Assembly: GCA_035623615.1 (NCBI GenBank)
Contig: DASPTB010000304.1
Coordinates: forward strand, 1 to 12,260
Length of the DNA: 12,260 nucleotides
Reading direction: 5' to 3'
Source of the DNA: DASPTB01 sp035623615
GTDB lineage: Bacteria; Actinomycetota; UBA4738
In this document: piece after piece, positions 1-5,625 of the stretch
Numbering within the stretch: the first letter of the stretch is position 1
How the letters are laid out: each line of letters begins with the position of its first letter
Made by a program: the position numbers and the translations under genes
The notes under the pieces: model-generated
The model's input: only the letters and a program-made list of their open reading frames with translations
The model's database searches: none
Told to the model about the DNA's origin: nothing

Positions 1-149
1 ACCGCGCCGAGCTCGAGTCCCCCCGGCGCGGGTACGTCGACCGCGCGGCGTCCCGCCACGTGACGCTTGAACGTTCTGGTTGCCTCCGCCTCGAGGTCGG
101 CCCACGCGGCAGAGGAGATCGGCGCGAGCTCGCGATGCAGATTGTTCAT
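1..149 (-). CDS. enc: Encapsulin shell protein, N-terminal part (runs off the window)
   Basis: These are the first 49 codons of the nanocompartment shell protein (encapsulin, linocin-M18 family, HK97 fold). It self-assembles in the cytosol and encloses a cargo enzyme. The visible N-terminus begins MNNLHRELAPISSAAW and continues with RTFKRHVAGRRAVDVPAPGG, which is the characteristic family start: a short N-terminal helix that in known encapsulins contributes to cargo binding on the inner face. The ATG at 149-147 overlaps the stop of the upstream DyP peroxidase gene as ATGA, so translation is probably coupled. A Shine-Dalgarno AAGGAG lies at 164-159, 9 nt before the ATG and inside the end of the DyP gene. 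The 3' part lies outside the window, so shell size and integrity cannot be judged. The name is secure on this N-terminus plus the cargo neighbour. Confidence 0.9.
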   Translation of the reverse strand, partial: MNNLHRELAPISSAAWADLEAEATRTFKRHVAGRRAVDVPAPGGLELGA

Positions 150-1150
150 GGGCCGCTGCTCCTTCCAAGGTCACCGATGCGGAGAGAATCGTCGGATGAG
201 GTCTGGTCAACGGATTCGGCGGGCGCTTCCCGCACGACGCCCGGCGGATCGGGGAGGTCGTCGAGGAAGCCGGCGGGCGGGACGAAGAACAGTGTCCCGG
301 TAACGGCGGTGGAGAAGTCGAGCACCCGGTCGTGGCTCGCCTCCTCGTCCCCCAGGAACATCCGCTCCAGCATTCGCTCGATCACGGACGGCGTGCGCGC
401 ATAGCCTATGAAGTACGTGCCGAACTCGCCCCTGCCGACGTCGCCGAAGGGCATATTGTCGCGCACGATCTCCCGCTCGGTACCGTCCGGCTCCACGATG
501 GTGTTCCTGGCGACGTGGGAGTCGGCAGGCTTGACGGCGTCGTCGAGCTCGACGTCGGACAACTTGGTGCGTCCGATCACCCGCTCCTGCTCCTCGACCG
601 TCAGCGCGTTCCACGCTTCGAGGTCGTGCAGGTACTTCTGCACGACGACGTAGCTGCCCCCCGCGAACGAGGGGTCCTCGTCGCCCACGATCGCGGCGGC
701 CCGCGCGCCTGCCCCGACAGGGTTCTCCGTCCCGTCGACGAATCCCAGCAGGTCGCGGAGATCGAAGTACTTGAATCCGTGGACCTCGTCGCGCACGGTC
801 GCCGAGCCGCGCAGTTCTCCCATGATCAAGGAGGCGAGCTCGAAGCACGCGTACATCCGCTCCGCACGGATGTGGAACAGGAGGTCACCGGGCGTGCAGA
901 CGGCCCGGTGCTCCGGACCGACGAGCTCCTTGAACGGATGCAGCTCCGCGGGGCGCGGGCCCCCGAACAGGCGGTCCCATGCCTCGGAGCCGATGCCCAC
1001 GACGCAGGAGAGCTCGAGCTCGGGCACCCGGAACCCGACGGCTCGTCCGAGCGCCGGCAGATCGACGAGGACTGCACGCGCCGCCTCCTCGCCGCCGGGG
1101 TGGATGTCCACCACGAGGAACATCGCGGAGGCGGTCAGCGGCTTCAGCAA
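146..1150 (-). CDS. dyp: DyP-type heme peroxidase, encapsulin cargo
   Basis: This is a dye-decolorizing heme peroxidase that reduces H2O2 and oxidises organic donors; here it is an encapsulin cargo. Counted from the TTG at 1150 it has 334 residues. Visible landmarks are GFVDGTENP at 136-144 with distal D139, proximal heme ligand H212 in DSHVARN, distal R230 in VRDNMPFG, and a ferredoxin-like core (FIGYARTP, VLDFSTAVTG). The overall sequence closely resembles the mycobacterial encapsulated DyP as I remember it. The C-terminus SLRIGDLGRS (322-331), after a loose linker, fits the cargo-loading peptide pattern LxIGxL. The start is uncertain. Homologues have a PQP-x-L segment before this TTG, and it is encoded here in frame (PQPLLKPLT), but no ATG, GTG or TTG lies upstream before the in-frame stop. 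A good AAGGAG (1200-1195) sits 5 and 8 nt before two ATC codons at 1189 and 1186. The true start is probably there, adding about 12-13 residues. Confidence 0.93.
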   Translation of the reverse strand: MLKPLTASAMFLVVDIHPGGEEAARAVLVDLPALGRAVGFRVPELELSCVVGIGSEAWDRLFGGPRPAELHPFKELVGPEHRAVCTPGDLLFHIRAERMYACFELASLIMGELRGSATVRDEVHGFKYFDLRDLLGFVDGTENPVGAGARAAAIVGDEDPSFAGGSYVVVQKYLHDLEAWNALTVEEQERVIGRTKLSDVELDDAVKPADSHVARNTIVEPDGTEREIVRDNMPFGDVGRGEFGTYFIGYARTPSVIERMLERMFLGDEEASHDRVLDFSTAVTGTLFFVPPAGFLDDLPDPPGVVREAPAESVDQTSSDDSLRIGDLGRSSGP

Positions 1151-1194
1151 CGGTTGGGGAGTCGGGTCGCGCCCGGGCTCGGCGATGATCGACG

Positions 1195-1200
1195 CTCCTT
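1195..1200 (-). promoter_or_regulatory. Shine-Dalgarno AAGGAG of the DyP-encapsulin operon
   Basis: AAGGAG reads on the minus strand from 1200 to 1195. It is 8 nt from the ATC at 1186-1184 and 5 nt from the ATC at 1189-1187, but about 44 nt from the first canonical in-frame start (TTG at 1150). Its placement argues that translation starts near 1186-1189 at a non-canonical codon. Confidence 0.55.
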
Positions 1201-1209
1201 GCTGGTCGT

Positions 1210-1244
1210 CCGGCTTCTGGATCCTGAAGGATGCCAGAAGCCGG
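1210..1244 (-). promoter_or_regulatory. Stem-loop in the leader of the DyP-encapsulin operon
   Basis: An 11-bp perfect outer stem (1210-1220 with 1234-1244) continues into a 4-bp inner stem (1221-1224 with 1229-1232) after a single bulged base at 1233, closing a 4-nt loop at 1225-1228. It ends 9 nt upstream of the AAGGAG. No T-run follows, so it does not look like a classic terminator. It could be a translational or stability element or a protein-binding palindrome; which one cannot be told from sequence. Confidence 0.5.
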
Positions 1245-1411
1245 CCTCCGCGTCGACGCCGAGACGTCCTTGATCATCTCGTCCCGGCGCGAGCTGCTGC
1301 AGCCGGTCCTTAACTCGAGCAGAGGGGCTCACTTCGCCGCCACGAGGTCCAGCCACTCTTCGTGCCCGGAGCCCTTTCGCGGCTGTTCAGTTCCCCACGA
1401 GTGGGAAGGAG

Positions 1412-1427
1412 TCGCTGTTATCAGCGA
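1412..1427 (-). terminator. Small hairpin downstream of the tRNA, possible terminator or processing site
   Basis: TCGCTG (1412-1417) and CAGCGA (1422-1427) form a 6-bp stem with a 4-nt loop, starting 9 nt beyond the tRNA 3' end on the minus strand. A second weak hairpin with a CCCA/TGGG core lies at about 1395-1406. Neither is followed by a U-tract, so a terminator role is only suggested by position. Confidence 0.3.
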
Positions 1428-1436
1428 TCGTTGTCG

Positions 1437-1509
1437 TGGACCTGACCGGATTCGAACCGGTGACCTCTTGCCTGCCGAGCAAGCGCTCTACCAACTGAGC
1501 TACAGGCCC
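1437..1509 (-). tRNA. tRNA-Ala (anticodon GGC)
   Basis: A complete 73-nt cloverleaf reads on the minus strand. The acceptor stem GGGCCUG pairs with CAGGUCC, with A73; CCA is not encoded. The D-arm is GCUC/GAGC, the anticodon stem CUUGC/GCAAG with loop UCGGCAG, and the T-arm ACCGG/CCGGU with loop UUCGAAU. Residues 34-36 are GGC (1476-1474), reading GCC/GCU alanine codons, and a G3-U70 wobble pair, the alanine identity element, is present. The odd point is C at position 33 (1477), where nearly all tRNAs have U. Compared with the common loop CUGGCAG, bases 32 and 33 look swapped. The gene stands alone between the DyP operon leader and a divergent plus-strand gene. Confidence 0.93.
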
Positions 1510-1524
1510 CTTTAGAGGTCCCCG

Positions 1525-1530
1525 AGTCTA
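1525..1530 (-). promoter_or_regulatory. Possible -10 box of the tRNA-Ala gene
   Basis: TAGACT (1530-1525, minus strand) fits the actinobacterial TANNNT -10 pattern and would start RNA about 9 nt before the mature tRNA. No convincing -35 element is visible 16-19 bp upstream. Confidence 0.35.
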
Positions 1531-1693
1531 CCAGCGGCCCCATCCGGCCCGGGGATGTCGGCCGACGGGACTACGAGCGGGACGACTACCGCCCGTGGAT
1601 CTTGCTCTCAGTCATTTGCCCATGCTATTCATTCGTCGGAAAGAACAAGGCGAGTTCATCAGTGGTGCGGGCAGGGACACAGAGGAGGCTCGG

Positions 1694-3115
1694 GTGACCC
1701 ATCGCCGGGCAATCGCACTCGTCGGCGTGGTCGTCGTCGCCCTCGCGGAGGCGCTGTTAACCGACGCCTCGGCCCAGGCCGCGACGAGCTACGCGCAGAT
1801 CTCGTCGGGAGACCTCTTCACGTGCGCCCTGACGTCCGGCGACGGCGTGCAGTGTTGGGGTACCAACGACCACGGCCAGCTCGGCGACGGGACCACCATC
1901 AGCAGCGACGGCCCGGTGAACGTGAAGGGCCTCACGAGCGGAGTGTCCGCGGTGTCGGCCGGGTGGGACTTCGCTTGTGCCCTCACCTCCGCCGGCGGGG
2001 TGAAGTGCTGGGGCGACGACGCACACGGCCAACTCGGAACGAGTCCAACCACCTACAGCGACGCCCCCGTCCAAGTGTCGGGTCTCACGAGCCACGTCAG
2101 CGCCATCTCCGCCGGCGGCGGCCACGCCTGCGCGATCGTCTCCGGCGCCGCCGAGTGCTGGGGGTACAACAACCAGGGCCAGCTCGGAAACGGCTCGACC
2201 ACCGACAGCGATGTCCCCGTGCAAGTCTCCGGACTCACGAGCCACGTGACGGGGCTGTCCGCCGGTTTCGAGCATACGTGTGCGGTCGTGTCCGGCGCCG
2301 CCGAGTGCTGGGGATACGACAACGACGGTCAGTTGGGGAACGGCTCCACCTCGAACAGCGACGTGCCGGTCCAGGTGTCCGGTCTGACCAGCGGCGTGAG
2401 CGCCGTCTCCTCGGGATACGAGCACACGTGCGCGGTCGTGTCCGACGCCGCCGAGTGCTGGGGGCTCAACCTCTACGGCCAGCTCGGCAACAACTCGACC
2501 ACCAACAGCGACGTGCCCGTCCAGGTGTCCGGTCTGACGAGCCGCGTGAGCGCCATCGCCGCCGGCAACTTCCATAGTTGCGCGGTCATTTCCGGCGACG
2601 CCATGTGCTGGGGCTACGACGAGGAGGGCCAGCTCGGGAACGACGCGACGTACCTGCACGCCGAGGTCCCGGTGCAGGTGTACGGGCTGACGAGCGGCGT
2701 GAGCGCCATCGCAGCAGGCGGGTACCACACGTGCGCCGTCCTCACCAAGGGAGCCTCGTGCTGGGGCTCCAACACGTACGGCCAGCTCGGGAGCGGCACG
2801 ACCTCGAACAGCGACATTCCCGTCGCGGTCGCCGGCAAGACGACGCTCAAGCTCTCCTTCTCCAAGAAGGTGGCGCAGGGCGCAAGCGTGACGTTCAAGA
2901 TCAGCGTCTCCGGAGGCGGTCACCCGGCGGGAACCGTCGACCTGTACCTGGACGGAACCCTGATCGGATCCGGAACGCTGGATGCGAGCGGAAAGGCGTC
3001 CATCACCGTCACCGTCACCCAACCTGCGGGCACGCACCAGGTCTGGGCCGTCTACGGGGGAAACCCGCCGTGTGGAGGAAGCCACAACGTTCCCAAGAAG
3101 CTCACCGTGACGTAG
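1694..3115 (+). CDS. Secreted RCC1-like seven-blade beta-propeller protein with C-terminal Ig-like domain
   Basis: A predicted exported protein of 473 residues. I chose the GTG at 1694 because AGAGGAGG (1681-1688) lies 5 nt upstream and it gives a clean signal peptide: MTHRR, a hydrophobic stretch at about 6-22, and a cleavage site after SAQA (residue 29). Seven RCC1/ATS1-type repeats follow, each with a CWGxNxxGQLG-like motif. The CWG cysteines are at 54, 105, 155, 205, 255, 305 and 356, about 50 residues apart, and each has a partner Cys about 10 residues earlier, consistent with disulfides in an exported propeller. Residues 383-473 resemble a bacterial Ig-like domain (GTVDLYLDGTLIGSGTLD). 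There is no sortase motif or membrane anchor, so the protein is probably released. Ligand and role are unknown; in bacteria such propellers are usually surface or extracellular proteins of undefined function. Confidence 0.9.
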   Translation: MTHRRAIALVGVVVVALAEALLTDASAQAATSYAQISSGDLFTCALTSGDGVQCWGTNDHGQLGDGTTISSDGPVNVKGLTSGVSAVSAGWDFACALTSAGGVKCWGDDAHGQLGTSPTTYSDAPVQVSGLTSHVSAISAGGGHACAIVSGAAECWGYNNQGQLGNGSTTDSDVPVQVSGLTSHVTGLSAGFEHTCAVVSGAAECWGYDNDGQLGNGSTSNSDVPVQVSGLTSGVSAVSSGYEHTCAVVSDAAECWGLNLYGQLGNNSTTNSDVPVQVSGLTSRVSAIAAGNFHSCAVISGDAMCWGYDEEGQLGNDATYLHAEVPVQVYGLTSGVSAIAAGGYHTCAVLTKGASCWGSNTYGQLGSGTTSNSDIPVAVAGKTTLKLSFSKKVAQGASVTFKISVSGGGHPAGTVDLYLDGTLIGSGTLDASGKASITVTVTQPAGTHQVWAVYGGNPPCGGSHNVPKKLTVT

Positions 3116-3518
3116 GCGCCGCCGCCAGCGGGGCGCGCCGGCGGCGTCGGGAGGACACCGCGCTGCCCCGCCGGATCGGTTTCGCTCTCCATTGATGCAT
3201 TGCAATTGCGAACCAATTGATATCGATGTCTGAGAGCGGGCAGCAGTGCGCCAGACCCCAACGCACGGCACCGGGTTCTTCACCGTCTCTTCAAGCGGAT
3301 GATGAGTCGACGAGGAGTGAGATGCCATGCGCATGCGTGCGCTTCTCGAGCTCCGCGTGAAGGGGCACCTCCATGGAGCAGAGGCACCCCGTTCTTCGAT
3401 CCTTTCGTCACATTGTCCTGCCCAGAGCGTTCGGGGGAGGCTGAAGGTACGTCAGAGAGAGGGAAGGGGGTCAGCGGTTCGTTTCAATTGAAGCAAACAG
3501 AGAAGGGGGAGGGGGATC
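3116..3518. other. 403-bp non-coding stretch with an AT-rich patch
   Basis: Between the two secreted-protein genes there is no convincing gene. The stretch 3190-3232 is clearly AT-richer than its surroundings. It holds two copies of the palindrome CAATTG (3203-3208 and 3214-3219), 11 bp apart and so on the same helix face, and a third copy lies at 3485-3490 within TTCAATTGAA. This suggests promoter or operator sequence for the following gene. A 54-codon ORF (3327-3491, GAGGAG 9 nt upstream) is open but unlike any protein I know. Around 3396-3465 the sequence resembles a decayed copy of a short interspersed repeat common in uncultured bacterial genomes; that comparison is from memory only. Confidence 0.5.
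3117..3146 (+). terminator. GC-rich hairpin after the RCC1-like gene
   Basis: CGCCGCCG (3117-3124) pairs with CGGCGGCG (3139-3146) as an 8-bp perfect stem with a 14-nt loop, beginning one base after the stop codon. No T-tract follows, so it is at best a U-less terminator of the kind common in high-GC actinobacteria. Confidence 0.4.
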
Positions 3519-4490
3519 ATGAGGGTTCGTTCGATTGCATCGCGGTTCGTTTCGCTGCGCCTCTTGCTCGTGACCGCTGTCATCTTCGCGCTCGGCTCGG
3601 GGACGGCGATCGCGGCCGGCAGCCTGTGGGAGGTCGGTAGCGCCACAGGAGCACTCGTTCGGTCCAACGGCGGCACCGCTTACACGCGCCTGTCAACGGG
3701 CACCTACCAGGCAGACTTCAACTCGGATCAGACCAAATGCGCCTATGTCGCAACTCCGGGAGACACGGGCGCGGGGGCCGTGGCAGGACCGGTGATCGCC
3801 ACGGTCGCATCACGCGCCGGAGACCCGAAGGGGCTGTTCATCCAAACCTTCAATCAGTCGTCGAGCGCAGTCGTGGACGACCCGGTCCACGTGGCCACGT
3901 ACTGCGGCAAGGGGTTCTGGGCGGTCGTGGGTGGGGACGGGACGCTTGCTCGCGGATCGAAGGTCGCGTCCTCGGCTCACCTGAGCACCGGGAATTATGA
4001 GGTGATCTTTACCAAGAAGGTCAAGAAGTGCGCCTTCACGGCGTCGATCGGGACAACGGGAATAGGATCTGCAGCCGCCGCGGAGATCACCGTCGCAGGT
4101 CGAGCCGGCAACCAATTCGGGGTCTTCGTGCACACCATGAACGCCGCCGGGACCCCGGTCGACTCCGCGTTTCACCTCGCGGTCACCTGTTCGAAGGACA
4201 TCGCCGTGATCGAGGCCGACGGCTCGAAGGCTCGCGGATCCCACGTCACATCGTCGACCAAGCTCGGCGGCTCGGGCACCGGCACGTACGAGGTGATCTT
4301 CGACCGCACCGTCTCGGGATGCGCGTACACGGCCACGGTCGGCGTGTCCACCTTCGGAGGATCGGTCAGCACGCCCGTGACGATCACAACCGCAACCCGC
4401 GCCGGAAACCCCAACGGCGTGTTCGTCTTCATCCACAAGACTGATGGGACGACCATCGACGAGCCGTTCCACCTGCAAGTGTCCTGCTAG
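3519..4490 (+). CDS. Secreted protein of three tandem two-cysteine domains, function unknown
   Basis: A 323-residue protein with a signal peptide: positive residues in 2-14, a hydrophobic core at 15-25, and cleavage near AIAA (32-33). The ATG at 3519 is preceded by a strong purine-rich run GGGGGAGGGGG ending 3 nt upstream. The mature protein is three tandem copies of one domain, about 37-129, 133-224 and 228-323. Each copy carries a GTYEVIF-like strand, a C-A-Y/F-T-A motif, an RAGNPNGVFV-like strand and a closing FHLxVxC motif. Each has exactly two cysteines (74/129, 171/224, 268/323), about 54 residues apart, which suggests one disulfide per domain in an extracellular beta-rich fold. I recognise the motif as recurring in actinobacterial exported proteins but know no function. 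No anchor is present. Confidence 0.85.
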   Translation: MRVRSIASRFVSLRLLLVTAVIFALGSGTAIAAGSLWEVGSATGALVRSNGGTAYTRLSTGTYQADFNSDQTKCAYVATPGDTGAGAVAGPVIATVASRAGDPKGLFIQTFNQSSSAVVDDPVHVATYCGKGFWAVVGGDGTLARGSKVASSAHLSTGNYEVIFTKKVKKCAFTASIGTTGIGSAAAAEITVAGRAGNQFGVFVHTMNAAGTPVDSAFHLAVTCSKDIAVIEADGSKARGSHVTSSTKLGGSGTGTYEVIFDRTVSGCAYTATVGVSTFGGSVSTPVTITTATRAGNPNGVFVFIHKTDGTTIDEPFHLQVSC

Positions 4491-4510
4491 TCCCGGTCAT
4501 CGGTTGCCGA

Positions 4511-4539
4511 ACGCGAGCCGCCCACGTGGCGGCTCGCGT
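4511..4539. terminator. Bidirectional intrinsic terminator-like hairpin
   Basis: A perfect 12-bp stem (4511-4522 with 4528-4539) encloses a 5-nt loop CACGT. It sits between the convergent ends of the three-repeat protein gene (stop at 4490) and rsfS (stop at 4586), the right place for a two-way terminator. There is no long T-run, only CTTT at about 4546-4549 for the plus direction. Confidence 0.7.
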
Positions 4540-4585
4540 CGGTGGCTTTGAGGTAACAACGTCCGGCCTCTGCCAACGTCCCGTC

Positions 4586-4981
4586 TCAGCGCTCGCTCAC
4601 CGCGGCAGCTTCGCGTTCCCAATCCACGACCGGCGCGTCGGCCCACAGGTTGTCGAGCCGGTAGTACTCGCGCGCCTCCTCGTGGAAGACGTGCACGACG
4701 AAGTCGACGAAGTCCACCAGCTGCCAGCGCGCGCCCGACTCTCCCTCACGCCGCACGGGCCGAACGCCCGCCCTCTTCAACTCCTTGACCACCTCGTCCG
4801 CGATCGTGTCCACCTGGCGCTCGGAGCCTCCAGAACAGATGACGAAGTAGTCGGTGATCGTGATCAGCTCACGGACGTCGAGGACGGAGATCGCCTCCGC
4901 TTGCTTCGACGCCGCCGACCGGGCGGAGGCCACGGCCAGCCGGCGGGAATCGTCCGTCGCCGGCGCCGAGCCGTCCGTCAC
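4586..4981 (-). CDS. rsfS: Ribosomal silencing factor RsfS
   Basis: RsfS (Iojap/DUF143) binds ribosomal protein uL14 and blocks subunit joining, lowering translation in starvation; it also appears in 50S biogenesis. The 131-residue protein shows the full family signature: ITDYFVICSGGSERQV (about 41-56), the basic pair before EG in PVRREGESGARW, then LVDFVDFVVHVFHEEAREYY and LDNLWADAP. An N-terminal extension of about 20 residues precedes the conserved part, and the last dozen residues are poorly conserved. The start is a GTG whose GTGA overlaps the nadD stop, with GGGAGG 4 nt upstream inside nadD, so it is translationally coupled to nadD. The nadD-rsfS pair is conserved in many bacteria. Confidence 0.96.
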   Translation of the reverse strand: MTDGSAPATDDSRRLAVASARSAASKQAEAISVLDVRELITITDYFVICSGGSERQVDTIADEVVKELKRAGVRPVRREGESGARWQLVDFVDFVVHVFHEEAREYYRLDNLWADAPVVDWEREAAAVSER

Positions 4982-5625
4982 TCGGCCTCCCGGTACAGAC
5001 CCGACTTCTCGATGTACGTCTGCACGCCCTCCGGCACCAGGTAGCGGATCGGCTCGCCTTCGGCCACGCGCCGGCGGACGTCGGTCGAAGAGATCGCCAG
5101 CGCCGGGATGTGCATGATCGACACGCCCGGGTGGCTGCTCAACTCCTCGTCCTCGAGCCGCTTCAGCTCGTAGCCCGGCCGTGTCGCCGCGATGAAGTGC
5201 GCGAGCGCGAACACGTCCTCGGGGTCCTTCCAGTGGAAGATCTCCAGCATCGCGTCGGCGCCGGTGATGAAGAACAGGTCGGGAGGCCCGGCCTCGCCGT
5301 TCGAGTCGCGGAGCTCTCGGAGCGTGTCGCGCGTGTACGTCGGGCCCTCACGGTCGACCTCGACGCGCGAGACCGAGAAGTGGGGGTTCGACGACGTCGC
5401 GATGACCGTCATCAGGTAACGGTCCTCCGCCGGGGTGACGTTTCGATCCTCCTTCATCCACGGCCGTCCGGTGGGCACGAATACGACCTCGTCCAGGTGA
5501 AACTGCCACAGCGCCTCCTCGGCGGTGACGAGGTGGCCGTGGTGAATCGGGTCGAACGTCCCGCCCATGATCCCCAAGCGTCTCGGTGTTCCCACGCGGG
5601 GATTGTAGGGGCGAGCGGCCCTCAT
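4978..5625 (-). CDS. nadD: Nicotinate-nucleotide adenylyltransferase
   Basis: NadD makes nicotinic acid adenine dinucleotide from NaMN and ATP, a central step of NAD synthesis in the cytosol. The 215-residue protein has the nucleotidyltransferase motif GGTFDPIHHGH (21-31), the KEDR-like loop after FVPTGRPWMK, FFITGADAM (118-126), and the C-terminal ISSTDVRRR (178-186). Two starts are possible. The ATG at 5625 overlaps the upstream DinB-family stop as ATGA, favouring coupling, but lacks a Shine-Dalgarno. The GTG at 5595 gives the usual family length (MGTPRRLGIMGG) and lies exactly 6 nt after a TACAAT box, as expected for a leaderless mRNA. Both may be used. The gene overlaps rsfS by 4 nt. Confidence 0.96.
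   Translation of the reverse strand: MRAARPYNPRVGTPRRLGIMGGTFDPIHHGHLVTAEEALWQFHLDEVVFVPTGRPWMKEDRNVTPAEDRYLMTVIATSSNPHFSVSRVEVDREGPTYTRDTLRELRDSNGEAGPPDLFFITGADAMLEIFHWKDPEDVFALAHFIAATRPGYELKRLEDEELSSHPGVSIMHIPALAISSTDVRRRVAEGEPIRYLVPEGVQTYIEKSGLYREAE
5602..5607 (-). promoter_or_regulatory. nadD: Possible -10 box for leaderless nadD transcript
   Basis: TACAAT (5607-5602, minus strand) matches the -10 consensus at 5 of 6 bases and is followed by exactly 6 nt and then GTG at 5595. The predicted +1 is therefore the G of that start codon. No clear -35 box is seen. It would lie inside the nadD frame if the upstream ATG is used. Confidence 0.45.

Noticed and set aside
332..1273. Long plus-strand ORF of 313 codons
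   Set aside because: Antisense shadow of the DyP gene, which has clear homology; long open frames on the opposite strand are normal in GC-rich DNA.
1437..1509. tRNA gene as an integration site for an island carrying the neighbouring genes
   Set aside because: I found no second copy of the tRNA 3' end, no integrase and no mobile gene in the window.
1231..1515. Plus-strand ORF ending in a GPDRIRTGDLLP-type sequence
   Set aside because: This is the well-known false protein read from the antisense of a tRNA gene; it covers tRNA-Ala.
1845..2800. Regular 150-bp repeats as a CRISPR-like or satellite array
   Set aside because: The repeats are in frame and encode RCC1 blades; there are no conserved short repeats with variable spacers.
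1757..3334. 525-codon minus-strand ORF opposite the RCC1-like gene
   Set aside because: Its regular repeats are the antisense of the propeller repeats; no motif or ribosome site supports it.
3327..3491. 54-codon ORF with GAGGAG 9 nt upstream
   Set aside because: Composition is Arg/Ser/Gly-rich with no recognisable motif and it lies in a likely regulatory region; possible but unsupported.
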